Source of the DNA: Isoetes taiwanensis
Lineage: Eukaryota; Streptophyta; Lycopodiopsida; Isoetales; Isoetaceae
Assembly: GCA_021234155.1 (NCBI GenBank)
Contig: JAJEKV010000217.1
Coordinates: 558,001 to 622,000 of the forward strand
Direction of reading: 5' to 3'
DNA length: 64,000 bases
The notes under the pieces are model-generated. The model saw only the letters and a program-made list of their open reading frames with translations, was not told where the DNA came from and ran no database searches. Below are positions 21,640 to 32,245 of this stretch, in pieces (the stretch's first letter is position 1; every line of letters starts with the position of its first letter). Both the position numbers and the translations under genes were made by a program.

Positions 21640-22030
21640 AAGAAGTGAGGCAAGGTTCCTTGTAAGCCATCTATGGGTGGGGTGAAAGCAAAGAGATTTT
21701 CGATTGTACAAAATTACATAAGAATGGATCCTTGCCAACTGGAAAGTGGGAGGGGTACAAGGACTTGCTGGTAGCAAAAGACGATTGTACCTTCTTTTTT
21801 CTTTTCTCTTTTTTTTTAAAGGCAAGGTTGATTTTTGTATTCATATTACGTGAAATACATCATATCAAAAGGCTTCTATAAACTCATCATCCTAAAAAGA
21901 GAAGGGCCCTCCCTTAAGAAGTATCCTAAGGAAAGAAAGTAGCCAGGTAGGCTGTATAAACACTTACAAAGAGATGTTATGAAGTTATGATCAAAGTCAG
22001 TCAGAACTAGCAGACAAAATATGGTAACCG
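21640..22030. other. No recognisable gene
   Basis: Sequence flanking the copia element on its 5' side. Only a short T-rich run (about 21797-21818) and small frames are seen. Confidence 0.45.
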
Positions 22031-22052
22031 AATACTATGCTTATGGATTAGC

Positions 22053-22185
22053 ATCCAGTAGATCCTGGATAGTGAGGCCAGCAATAGCAGATCGACCATA
22101 GATATTCAGGAATTCGTCCAATTCTGCCACACTGAAAGAGGTATAATCAAGCATCCCTTTTTTGTTGCCACTTGTGATAAAGTGA
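22053..22185 (-). other. Coding-like terminal exon of an unidentified gene
   Basis: On the minus strand a short frame preceded by a pyrimidine-rich TTTCTTCTAG encodes HFITSGNKKGMLDYTS, then FSVAELDEFLNIYGRSA and a C-terminal IQDLLDANP before a stop. The spacing of hydrophobic residues is like a small helical domain. No family is assigned, and upstream exons were not found in a consistent frame. Confidence 0.3.
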
Positions 22186-22519
22186 CTAGAAGAAAGGTTT
22201 GAGGCTATTAAACCTCCACACCTCAGGTCTATTCAGCAGCTTTTTAATGGTCATCGAATGGATCATCTCAATCTTGAGGAATATAAAGTGATCTTGGAGC
22301 TCAACCCTGGGCATATAATTGTCCTCTTCAATATTGCTCGGTCATCTGAAAGGAGCTCCCATGTTGTTCAGCCTCCTCTGCTGCTCTGTGTAGCATACCA
22401 TCAAAATCAGTTAGAATCAAATACAAAGAAATCATATAAATCCTGGAATTTCATACGATTGTACTTCATGTAGGAGGGTAAAACTAAAGAAAATTAAAGC
22501 ATGGCAGAATCTGTGCGGT

Positions 22520-22918
22520 TTGGTAACTTTGATGGCAGAGAAGGAAATGGTGGGTGGAAATTTAGATGAATTCAAAACAGTAGTAACTGAATTCACGAAG
22601 TCGTTTATACACGCATGGGGAGAATGCAATGTTATATTTCACGCCCATGGCTTGTGGTTTGCCAAAGAGTATGGGAGCTTGCGAATATGGAATACGCAGG
22701 AAATGGAGAGGTCACATAAACAAGCTAAGAATGTTTTTTTCAGGTTCACGCAACATCGAGGTTCGTCTGGTAATTCATTGCAACAGATGTATCAATGGTT
22801 CTACAGAAGGATTATCTGCAAACCAGGGAAAAAAGATGCAGCAGAAAATTTAAGGCATTGGAGATCCATAAGGATCAGACAAGGTAGAAGATATACTTCT
22901 GGGGTTTCAAATGTATGA
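22520..22918 (+). CDS. Unidentified protein, possibly transposase-derived
   Basis: The 132-codon frame looks coding: FHAHGLWFAKEYGSLRIWN, then MERSHKQAKNVFFRFTQHRG, LQQMYQWFYRRI and a basic C-terminus. The central SHKQAK...FRFTQHRG with a following YxWxxRR pattern reminds me of C-terminal parts of plant transposase-like proteins, but I cannot name a family. It may be a fragment, since no upstream continuation with a clear start was found. An alternative overlapping frame (22629-22853) is a shadow. Confidence 0.35.
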   Translation: MVTLMAEKEMVGGNLDEFKTVVTEFTKSFIHAWGECNVIFHAHGLWFAKEYGSLRIWNTQEMERSHKQAKNVFFRFTQHRGSSGNSLQQMYQWFYRRIICKPGKKDAAENLRHWRSIRIRQGRRYTSGVSNV

Positions 22919-23042
22919 GCAAATAGATATCAATAGGAGAACCATGCTGAGGACCATGTTGGCAGCGTGAAGGCTGATCTAAGTCTAGGGTGCTCAAAAC
23001 TCCTCTCTGCTTCATGAAGTTAATTAATGTACTGAAAGCTTG

Positions 23043-23720
23043 TTAGCATTCATCAGTCCACAATATTGGCATGATTTTGCTATGTCCTTTTGCTAATTTT
23101 CCTACCCTAGTAAGCTTAGTAATAGGGACCATAATATGGAAAAAGTATGGAATGTGCACTCGCAAAAATGAACAGGTGCTTATTAATTTCCTTACCTCCT
23201 TAACAGTTTTTGAGATTGGTAGCTTGGTCTCCTCCACTATTCGAATGCCTTCTGTAGACACATGATGACCAAGTATCATCCCACCTTCAACTAGAAATCT
23301 TTGCAAGGTTAAGGCATACGTGGGAAGCCCTACTAAGTTCTAGTGTCTTCTCCAATGACTCCAAATGTTGTTCCCTTCTATTTGACAAACACAAACCATC
23401 AAGAAATATCCCTAAACCCTTTGAGAGCATTTGCCCATAAGCCATCATCATGGCTTTCTGAAAGGTTGCTGGAGCATCCATTGAACCCAAAAGACACGAC
23501 ATTCATCGTAGATATGCCCCAAAGAGTAGCTTTATCTTCTTCTCTTATCGAAATTTAATTGAATCCCATAAACCTCTTAACTTGCTGCCTGATACAAAAT
23601 CTCTTCTTGAAAGGGAAGAGGAAAGTGATCCTTAAGAGTATTACTGTTTAGGTCTTGATAATCTATAAACACTCTTATTTTTCCATTTTTCTTCAAAATA
23701 GGGACAATACAAAACATTTA
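23043..23720 (-). pseudogene. Ty3/gypsy reverse transcriptase remnant
   Basis: The minus strand keeps the reverse transcriptase core in broken frames. At 23287-23502 it reads GSMDAPATFQKAMMMAY, like the usual NAPATFQ motif, followed by GIFLDGLCLSN, where the catalytic FxDD has become FLDG. At 23043-23306 it reads GGMILGHHVSTEGI and FLRVHIPYFFHIM, corresponding to the LGHxVSxxGI and GLxGYYRxFI motifs. Earlier residues (NLINFRYQDL-type) can be seen upstream to about 23720. At least two frame breaks are present. The element was interrupted on its upstream side by a LINE tail at 23880. Confidence 0.85.
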
Positions 23721-23878
23721 GCTCAGATTCTCTATGGAAAAGATAAATCCAACAAAAAAGTAATTTTTGGATCTCTTCATGCACCATCTTAAGCAAATGG
23801 GGATTAATTCTATGCAATTTATGGTAAACTGGCTTTTCTTCCTCTTTAAGGTTAATATGGAATTGACTAATCTCCAGA

Positions 23879-23985
23879 GTTTTTTTTTTTTTTTTTTTTT
23901 TTGAAGAACTTTATTGAAACTCCAAGCCGAAAGCCAGATACAAATGCAGAGGCGGGAATAAAATCTCAGAGAATAATCATGATCC
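23879..23985 (-). mobile_element. Very short 5'-truncated LINE tail
   Basis: On the minus strand this is GAGATTTTATTCC...CTCTGCATTT...AATAAAG followed by a run of about 22 A. It matches the 3' end of the LINE at 37.7-38.6 kb, including the AATAAA signal. Only about 75 bases of LINE sequence were inserted. The flanking words AATCTCCAGAG and AATCTCAGAG are a possible target duplication. Confidence 0.75.
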
Positions 23986-24059
23986 ATTGAATAGAATTAC
24001 CAGCCTATGCATAAGACAACACACTTAAATAGGACTCAAACACACTAACCCCAAAATCT

Positions 24060-24380
24060 GCTCTATGTGTAGTTTTTTGCTGTCTTTTTTGCAAAAAAAC
24101 AACACTTAAACACCACCCATAGTAATGTTCCGAAAATGCTAGAAAAGACGCGTAGTTTTTTAGTGTTGTTTTTTACATATAAAAGATGCGTAGTTTTTAT
24201 GCATAGTTTATAGAAAAAAACAATGCATAATTTTTATGCGTAGTTTTCATCGTGGTTTTTAGAGAAAAACAACGTGTAAACTCTATGTGTGGTTTAGAGA
24301 AAAACGTGTAGTTTTCACTAAAAACAACATGGTTTTTAAGTGTGGTATTCACCAATAAACAACATGGTCTTTGTATTCTT
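24060..24380. repeat. A/T low-complexity block of GTAGTTTTT and AAAACAAC words
   Basis: Many imperfect copies of TGCGTAGTTTTTA and its complement-like AAAAACAACA are intermixed. The pattern is like subterminal repeats of plant DNA transposons, but no terminal repeat or target duplication was located. Confidence 0.5.
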
Positions 24381-24426
24381 TAGCATAGTTTTCCTTCAAT
24401 TAATGCAACCACTGTTGTTTTTTTAA

Positions 24427-24602
24427 TACAATTTACACATATTGTTTCTAGTATAGTTTTAAAGAAACAATGTGTTGAACTAAAACAAAATAAGAAATAT
24501 AAGAAACTTAATACAATTACACATATTGTTTCTAGTATAGTTTTAAAGAAACAATGTGTTGAACTAAAACAAAATAAGAAATATAAGAAACTTAAGAACA
24601 TC
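24427..24602. repeat. 84-base tandem duplication
   Basis: ACACATATTGTTTCTAGTAT and the following 60 bases occur at 24435 and again at 24519 nearly unchanged. Confidence 0.9.
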
Positions 24603-24885
24603 ATTGTTTTCGGTTGTCATTAAAAAAGAATTACATTGCAATAGTAAACAAAGGTGTTTTTGCATACATGAGTATATAGTCAAATTTGAATTTCAAAGTA
24701 TACAAAAAGTATGATCTTATTTTCAAATCCACACTATGATCTTATTTTCAAATCATAAATCAAACTTTACAATCTCAAACAATTACTTCTGCAATATATT
24801 TGAATGTATTCAGCAATAAATTTACAATGTTACAACTATGGAAACTGATGATAGTACAAGATGAAGTCTTATAATAAAAGTATAG

Positions 24886-25040
24886 TTACATTGCGGTCTT
24901 GGTGTCCGCTACCGTAGATCCGTATATATCCTTAACGCTTTCTGGTGGGCTTATTAACCACTCATACGGTATCCCAATAACCCGGTTAAATTTCTCGATT
25001 ACGAAGATTCTTAGAAACCTGTAGATGCAAACTTCAAAAG
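24886..25040 (-). other. Coding-like C-terminal exon of an unidentified gene
   Basis: A minus-strand frame preceded by TTTGGGCAG (near 25073) encodes HQYAFHAFEVCIYRFLRIF, then FNRVIGIPYEWLISPPESV and DIYGSTVADTKTAM before a stop at 24886-24888. It has the balance of a real protein end, with aromatic and charged residues. A preceding protein-like piece at about 25140-25215 (KSAQKAGVVPDLYI) could not be joined in frame. No family is recognised. Confidence 0.3.
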
Positions 25041-25329
25041 CGTGAAAAGCATACTGGTGTAAAACAATCTGCCCAAAGAGTTAAAAAGATGGTTACTGAA
25101 ACTTGAGCATGAATAAACTTACTCTTACAAAGAACTCTAAATTGTGAACGACTGGATCAGTAAATCTTTACCTAATATACAAATCTGGCACCACTCCAGC
25201 TTTCTGAGCAGATTTGAAGAAATATAGAGATGCTTGATGCGATTTTTTGGTGTTTCATGGTCAAGCAGAGAAATCATGGGCAAAAGAAATAAGCCCAAAG
25301 TTTCCCTGGTTGATCGTGCTACAGGAACG

Positions 25330-25450
25330 GGATTTCTCATTAACCCAGCAGGTCCAGGAAAGGTCGCTCCTTTCTCATTAGCCCAGCAGGTCCAGGAAAG
25401 ATCGCTCCTTTCTCATTAACCTAGCAGGTCCAGGAAAGGTCGCTCCAAAT
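25330..25450 (+). repeat. Three-copy 40-base tandem repeat
   Basis: The unit CAGCAGGTCCAGGAAAGGTC plus CTTTCTCATTA occurs three times with single-base differences. Confidence 0.9.
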
Positions 25451-25484
25451 CAAACCATAGCAACATATCTGGCCAGCAGGAAGA

Positions 25485-25640
25485 CGAAATGGAGGCAGCC
25501 GGAATGGAGGCAGCAGGAAGACGGAATGGAGGCGGCCCAGGCGGGAAGACGGAATGGAGGCAGCCGGAGTGGAGGCACGCAGAAGACGAAGTGGAGGCAA
25601 ACAGGCAGGCGGGAAGGCGCAGGCGGGAAGGCTCAGCCAA
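25485..25640 (+). repeat. GC-rich GGAATGGAGGCAGC minisatellite
   Basis: Short units of GGAATGGAGGC(A/G)GC with interspersed AGGCGGGAAG follow each other. The stretch is open on both strands, but the peptides are repeat artefacts. Confidence 0.8.
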
Positions 25641-25699
25641 TAGGAAGGTAAGACATGGATCGCAATCTCGGCCGTTGATCTTTGGCCAGTAGGATGATA

Positions 25700-27350
25700 A
25701 GGCCAAGATCAAAATCTTGGCCGTTTATCTTAGCATTAATGGGATACATGCTTCACAAATCATATTTAACAATGGATCTCAAAATTTTAGCCAAGGGAAT
25801 TCATTCACTCATTCTTGTTCGAAGACAAAAACATGACATGATCAGATTCTCATGTTGCAAGCAAAATGTTGCTGGACATTATTGATAGAAGGTAGGAGTA
25901 ATGACTAGTATGGGATAGAATGACAAGACGTTTGTGCTGGAAGGCTAGTGGTCGGCATGTTATCCACGTGAAGAAGATCCCTCCTCGGAAGTGGGGCGAG
26001 GAGGTGGGGAGAAGGCTATCCGAGAGCAACAAGGTGGAGCGGGATGCAATAATGCAACTGGGAGAGAGAAATGTGAGGGCCACCTCTTTTTGATAGCGTT
26101 CAAATGGGCAATAGCATGGAATAGTAAAATTTAAGCAATAAGGACCACCAAACATGTGGTAAGGGATCATGTTGTGATTCCTTGGGTACACCACAACATC
26201 AAACACCAGAAATCTCTAGCGTAAATCTCCGATTTTCAAGTGGTTAGTTCAAGTATGTGGAGTACAATAGGAATTAATTTTCATAAAAATAGTTTGGAGA
26301 TAATGAGGCTCATATAACACAATGGGGAAGCTAGGTCGAACCTAATGATAGGCTTACTCGATTTATATTTTCATTTTCTAAGTGTGTGACAAATCTAAAA
26401 CTTTTTATTTTCCCCGTGACAAAACTTATTGTTTTGTAACCCGTGGGCGTGTGCCAATGAGTTGGCAAAATGTGATGATGATGTGGCAAAAGTGGCATGA
26501 TGATTGGCAAGTGTTATTTTTGCAATTTTCACGAGATGCCTGGGAAAATTGAAATCTGCATGGAATATGATGATGTGGCACTCCAAGTGGTGACATGTCA
26601 TGCCAAGTAAGCCAACCAAAAATAAAGTATGACCTTGGTTTTTCATGGGGTAGTATGGCATGTTTGGGCGACATGTCAAGATATGGATGATGTGGATATG
26701 ATGACCAAGCATTTTGCAAGAAATTGGACAGCTTTTAACGTTTCATGAAGGATTTGGCAAGGGAATTTAGGGACACTAAACCCAACCTACGTATCTCACT
26801 CAAAAAAAACTATTTTCTCCAAAAAATTGGCCAAGCCATTTTCTATATAAAGTGCATAAAATGCTAAGTCACGAAATTGTATTTCATCCTTAAAAAAAAG
26901 GGCATTTATAAGAGCTTAGTGGCATGTTTGAGCCTACCTAGTGGCATATTTGAGGCATACTATCTAGTCATTTTCTATTTAAAGTGCATAAAATGCTTAG
27001 TCATAATGTGACATGGCACCCATCATTCCTAGTGCCATATCATTGCCATGTACCTTGTGTGCCACTATTCCACTCCGAATAGCCACTCTGCACCAATGAA
27101 GCAAATTTCGACCACAACCTACATTGGCATTTCTAGCGTTTTCAACTTTTTCAAGGCAAAAATGGAACCAATATGAGAAATAATGGGTAACAATGTGAGG
27201 TGTACCACTGACATGGCAAAACATGGTTAATGACATGGCAAAAATGGCATGATGATGTGGTGAAGGGTATTTTTTGCAATCTCTATGAAATGAGTGGGGA
27301 AAATTAAAATTTGCAAAAGTAGATTCGAGCTGGTTCAAAAAACTCCAAGA
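25700..27350. other. No recognisable gene; scattered GATGTGGCA words
   Basis: Mostly AT-rich sequence. GATGATGTGGCAAAA and TGGCATGATGA words recur at 26470-26580, 26685 and 27215-27265. Open frames on the minus strand (for example 25850-26206) have no recognisable domain. Confidence 0.45.
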
Positions 27351-27359
27351 TCGGTCCTG

Positions 27360-28262
27360 GAGAGCCACCCTGGCATGTTTGAGACACCCTGGCATGTTTG
27401 AGCCTAGGTGGCATGTTTGAGCCAACCTTGGCACGTTGGAGCCAAGGTGGCATGTTGTGAGCCACCTTGGCATGTTGGAGCCTAGGTGGCATGTTGGAGC
27501 CCACCTGGCATGTTTGAGCCTAGGTGGCATGTTTGAGCCAACCTTGGCATGTTGGAGCCAAGGTGGCATGTTGTGAGCCACCTTGGCATGTTGGAACCTA
27601 GGTGGCATGTTGGAGCCCGCCTGGCATGTTTGAGCTACCTTGGCATGTTGGAGCCTAGGTGGCATGTTGGATCCTGCGTGGCATGTTTGAGCCACCTTGG
27701 CATGTTTGAGCCTAGGTGGCATGTTGGAGCATAGGTGGCATGTTGGAGCCAACCTTGGCACGTTGGAGCCAAGGTGGCATGTTGGGGCCTAGGTGGCATG
27801 TTGGAGCCACCTTGGCATGTTGGAGCCTAGGTGGCATGTTGGAGCCCGCGTGGCATGTTTGAGCCACTTTGGCATGTTTGATCCACCTTGGCATTTTTGA
27901 GCCTAGGTGGCATGTTGGAGCTTAGGTGGCACCTTTGAGCCATCTTGGCATGTTGGAGCTCGCATGGCATGTTTGAGTCACCTTGGCATGTTGGAGCCTA
28001 GGTGGCATGTTTGAGCCACCGTGGCATGTCGGAGCCTAGGTGCCATGTTGGAGCAACCTTGGCATTCTTGAGCCACCTTGGCATGCCTGACCTAGGTGTC
28101 ATGTTTGAGCCACCTTGGCATGTTTGAGTCACCTTGGCATGTTGGAGTCTAGGTGGCATGTTTGAGCCACTTTGGCATATTGAAGCCTAGTTGCCATGTT
28201 GGAGCCATCTTGGCATGTTTGAGCCACCTTGCATGTTGGAGCCTAGGTAGCATGTTTGAAGT
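27360..28262 (+). repeat. 0.9-kb minisatellite of about 20-base GGCATGTTGGAGCC units
   Basis: About 45 units alternate between two variants, TTGGAGCCTAGGTGGCATG and TTGGAGCCACCTTGGCATG, with TTTGAG substitutions. CCTAGG and GCC(A/T)NGGC words make many small dyads. The open frames across it (for example 26997-27761 on the minus strand) encode only a repeated PRLQHAKVAQTCH-like peptide and are not considered genes. Confidence 0.93.
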
Positions 28263-28359
28263 CAAATGCTAGTGAAGAGTGTCAAGCATATATAACTCTT
28301 GTATGCTGCCATTTTGTGGCAGTAATGGCATGTGGACAACTTGATCATACACGGATTCT

Positions 28360-28640
28360 TAGAAAACCTTAAAAAACCACACCTCAAAAAAACACTACCT
28401 TAAAAAACACCACCTTAAAAAAAACATCTCTTCAAAAAACCATACTGCCTGCAAAAACAACACATCCTTAAATAAGAGACTACACCTCCTTAAGAAACCA
28501 CCCATTCTTTAAAAAAAAAACTACATATCCTTAAGAAAAACTACACCATATCCTTGGAAAACCACACCCCCATATAGCTACGTGTAGGTTTTTTTCAAAT
28601 CTTCAAAAAAACAACTCGTATTTTATTTTTACTGTTGTTT
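28360..28640 (+). repeat. A-rich CCTTAAAAAACCACACC block
   Basis: Imperfect repeats of CCTTAAAAAAC followed by CACACC, CACTA or CATC, ending near a GTAGGTTTTTTTC word. It resembles a transposon subterminal region and could be the partner of the block at 24.06 kb, but no matching termini were found. Confidence 0.5.
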
Positions 28641-28682
28641 TCAGCCGTGGACCAAATGTTGGGGTGTGTGTGAAATATCAAT

Positions 28683-29478
28683 TGTCACTTGGCAGGAGCA
28701 AGCGAAGAGCAATGGTAGGCCTTAGTGATTCTAGCTTGTGTGTCCTGGAGGACAACTGCAGGAGCAATATCTAAACCCTAAAAGATACACAATCTTCTGC
28801 TTCCAGATGGACTACAACAACCATCTTGATGCTAAATGAAATGCTTGGCTTCGCAACTTATTCTAAGTATCCGGATAAATAGCAAGAAGCACTTGTTGTG
28901 TCACATGAAAAAGAGAAAGCAACCAAGACCAAACAGGTTGGAGATGATCATATAAAAAGGAACAATGCTCAATGGTCTCACATAAAAAGGAACAATGCTC
29001 AATGGTCTCGTCCCTTTGCTTGCACAGTGGGCAGAGTGCTGACACTCGAGGATCAAATCTGTGGACAAGCACATTCACCCGAGGGCATCTGTGAAGAATC
29101 TACCACCAAAGCACAACCACCTTAGGATGGAGAAGTTTATCCCAAGCCCAAGTCCACATACGTCTCCAACTAGGGGGTGAGAGCTGAAGGGAACACTTAA
29201 TGGATGGCAGAAGGATATCGCCATTGACAAGCAGCCTATACATAGAGTTCACAAACCTATGCTCGTGAACACTCTGGTGGGAAACCCACATGCACCCTTC
29301 AATAGTCTTTGGAGCAACCAATGGCAGAGTACGAGCAACCTTTTGCCAAATATGCCTGTCCCATCGAGACAATATTGTTTGAAAGTTTTGCCATGTCGCT
29401 AACTGGCCAGAATCTCCGGGTATATCCTTTAACTCACTATATTCCAATGTAAAAACGTCATTATATTGCTGGAACATG
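28683..29478 (-). pseudogene. LINE C-terminal fragment with reverse-transcriptase zinc-binding domain
   Basis: The minus strand encodes the zf-RVT region found near the C-terminus of plant LINE ORF2. At 29100-29477 it reads WDRHIWQKVARTLPL..., then WAWDKLLHPKVVVLWW. At 28863-29078 it reads NVLVHRFDPRVSALCPLCK with the motif ETIEHCSFLC. Beyond the stop, diverged codons matching YHCSSLAP continue to about 28690. It is about 65-70 percent similar by eye to the copy at 37.7 kb. A 30-base tandem duplication (28951-29008) repeats ETIEHCSFL within the zinc-binding motif. A frame break lies near 29080-29100. Confidence 0.87.
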
Positions 29479-29504
29479 TAATTTACTCATTTCATCTGAT
29501 GTGG

Positions 29505-30221
29505 CTATCTTTCCGACCTGCAGCCCTCTTTCTTGTCTATTTCTACTCTAACAGTTCTAGTGCCAGGCTCATCCACTGCATCTATAGTCAGAGCGTCACA
29601 AAAGTGGATTTCCTTTCCAAATGGCAACTCTTCTTCCTTTTTCAATCCTTCTGTAAGAGCCTGGAATATGGCATCATTGCAAAGGGAATCTGCATGTTCA
29701 TTTTCAGTTTGTGGCACACAAGTAAATGTTACAGTGGAAAATTCTTCTATAAGCTTTGTTGCCTCTTCATACAAAGGCATTAGCTTGGCATCCTTAACTT
29801 GATAGATGTGTTGTACTTGATTTAGAGTTAATTCCGAGTTTCCTTATACCTGTAATTCCTTAATACCATGTCGCAAAGCTAAGTGCAATCCAGCATTGAG
29901 AGCTTTGTATTCTGCCATATTGTGGGTGCGATAATCAGAAATGGTGTTAATCTCATCAAGTATATTCCCATGCTCATCCTTCAAAACATTTCCAATCGTC
30001 GGCATCTCAAATTTCCTTGATACTCCTCCATCAAACGCTAGAATTGCTCTTGATGATGGTAATGCGCTTACATTATAACAGTTCACTTGTTCAAGTATGC
30101 ATAAAGCGTATATTCCAAGGGCTGTAGAAGTGATCAGTTCTAAAAATAAGGACTGCGGAGATTGAGTATTTGCTTTGGCCTTGGTACAGACCACAGCTTG
30201 GTTATATCTGATATAGTGCAC
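29505..30221 (-). pseudogene. RNase H domain of a Tat-like Ty3/gypsy element
   Basis: The frame at 29844-30221 contains ILAFDGGVSRK, DEHGNIL and HNMAEYKALNAGLHLALRHG. The next frame (29505-29780) supplies CVPQTENEHADSLCNDA. Together these are the D-E-D motifs of a plant/archaeal-type RNase H (the RVT_3 group), as found after reverse transcriptase in the Tat lineage of gypsy elements. A stop and frame change between 29780 and 29850 breaks it. A free-standing plant RNase H-like gene is an alternative, but the protease-like frame just upstream argues for a retroelement. Confidence 0.7.
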
Positions 30222-30330
30222 ATCCCTTTACACCAAATGGGGCGAGCATCTACTACTCAAAGCCATGGCCTCCTTAAAACAAGATCATAACCTTCATCGC
30301 CCCCTTTTTTTTTTTCAGTGGACGAGATTA

Positions 30331-31031
30331 TCATAAACGTGGTATTGGCAACAACTGCTTTATGATTACTTGCACATTCTCTATTATACCAAGAGGTGTA
30401 ACACAATTTTGAGCGAAGCCTCTAATTATGAAAGGGGACTTGGTAGTTGCGCGAAGACCAAGCTTCAGCATGACATGATCATACATTATAACATTTATGC
30501 ATGAGCCTCCATCTGCAATCCCATTTGACAATTCATAATTATCTATTCGAGCTTCACATGTTATTCCACCAGGATCTTCAAACGTGGATTGGCAAACCAT
30601 TAGCACATTCCCTTCACTTGAACTATCATTCATCAGCCTCAAAAATCCCTGCTTATAGGTAGGTGCCTCTTTAAACAATATTAACAAATCAATACTTACC
30701 GTTGTATTCTTTAATAAGTGCTCCACTTGATGGACTTCCTTCGCATGGCCTGGCTTATTGATCCCACCCTTGGTTTGGGAGGTAGAATGCACTTTTCATA
30801 TTCTTTGTGTGGCACTTGCATTTTATTCTCATTTAAAGGTTGTTGTCTTATCACTGCAAGCACTGATGTATCAACTTCTTGAATTGCCTCGATATACTTC
30901 ATGGACTTCTCAATTATCACATTTCTCTCCATGGTTTTCTCATCTTGCATGATTGGACAAAACTTAACACTAGACCTGTCCCATGATGGACCAGTAAAGG
31001 GCATTTTGAAGGTCCACAAAAAAAAAATCAT
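30331..31031 (-). pseudogene. Retropepsin-like and gag-linker remnant of the same element
   Basis: The 153-codon frame at 30331-30792 includes YELSNGIADGGSCINVI. This corresponds to the aspartic-protease region of plant gypsy elements, where the catalytic triplet is D-G/S-G; here it is ADGGS. It continues with PFIIRGFAQNCVTPLGII. The partly overlapping frame at 30711-31031 looks like a gag-protease linker. The order protease then RNase H with no reverse transcriptase between them shows a large internal deletion. Confidence 0.6.
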
Positions 31032-32060
31032 ATAAAATCAAAAACACAAAAACTAGCCAAACCCTTTCTAGGAGTTCATATGTGGCAGTCATGCTTCACA
31101 TGAAAAATACACAAAAATGTATCAGCTCCCATTCTTGTGAGTTATGCTCTAGCAAACCCAAGGGGGTCAAGTACCAAAAGCTTCATGATCACACAAAGTA
31201 AAACTGTCTTGATGAAAAGATTTTTTGATTTTTGTGGTTATAATGTTATTTTTCTACACGGGATATAGAGCAAGGCACAAAAAACCACATCTCAATTCGA
31301 ACTCTGTGAAGGAAGATAGAGCAATTCAAACATGACAGGGTCAAAACTATCCTCTGCCTTCTGAGAACCAATACTGGTTCCCAGAAAGCAGTTGTGATAT
31401 AAAAACAACAACTTTCAAAAGGAGATCAATTTTGAGTCCAAATTTGGCATATAAGTAATTCACGAGATCCTCCATCCTATAAAAATATTTGTTGAGTTTG
31501 AAAATAATGTTTTGACTTTTACTTCTATTTTCAATTTTAGGGAATTTATACAAATGGATACTATTGCTACATATGATTCTAGGTTGTCCTCCAAAAAATC
31601 CCATTATGAAAGTTTATAAGGATATGAAACCAATGCAAAAACAAGCTCGTGGAAAGAGCAAAAGACATGGTAAAAAAAAATCAAAAACAATATCTGTACC
31701 TGCCCATTACTGGTTCATAGTTCATTCAAAAATTGATAATATCCTTATGTTAGTCCATTTCAAGTTGAGTTTTAAGACACGAGCAGCTCTTGAACCACTT
31801 TGTTCACAAAAAATATTTGTTGTTTATTATCTTAAGGATTGTACTAGAATAGATAGCATCAATTATATTATATCTTCCATGTTTGTTCTAGATTTGTGCC
31901 CTAAGGTGTGACTTTACAAAATCACATCCTCAAAATATCTCATGTCAAGAAACCAATGCAAAAAGAACCAAGGAAAAACATGAAAAACTTTTACTATAAA
32001 AAATCAAGATAGACTGCTATCTGCAATCCAATTGCCGACCATCATTGGTCCAGATGACTG
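31032..32060. other. No recognisable gene
   Basis: AT-rich. Frames on both strands (31564-31911 plus, 31347-31604 minus) have no recognisable domain and overlap each other. Confidence 0.4.
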
Positions 32061-32074
32061 AAAGTTTTAACTGA

Positions 32075-32245
32075 ATCTTTTTTTAGGTTGTTCACGTCTG
32101 GTACTTTCATTTATAAAACTGTCTTGAAGGCTTCTATAATTTTCCTCTGCTTCTCTAACTGCTGCTTCCTGGGGGCTTTTAGCTTTTCCTTCTACTCTCT
32201 GAACCGTGTTCTTCCAAGTAGTAAGCCCCCTTCTTCATCTTGCAA
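32075..32245 (-). other. Coding-like coiled-coil exon, unidentified
   Basis: On the minus strand a 54-codon stretch ends at a stop near 32075. It encodes GLTTWKNTVQRVEGKAK, then EAAVREAEENYRSL and STRREQPKKRFS, a charged helical sequence with heptad-like spacing. An in-frame TGA lies just upstream, so an exon boundary or decay is implied. No family assigned. Confidence 0.25.

Noticed and set aside
26997-27761. 254-codon minus frame and its partners
   Set aside because: Produced by the 20-base minisatellite; the peptide is a monotonous repeat with no gene signals.
27360-28262. CRISPR-like array (regular repeats)
   Set aside because: Repeats of about 20 bases are contiguous without unique spacers, and the genome is a plant's.
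24060-28640. A single large CACTA element with ends at 24.06 and 28.64 kb
   Set aside because: The A/T-rich repeat blocks look like subterminal regions, but no CACTA termini, 3-base duplication or transposase were found.
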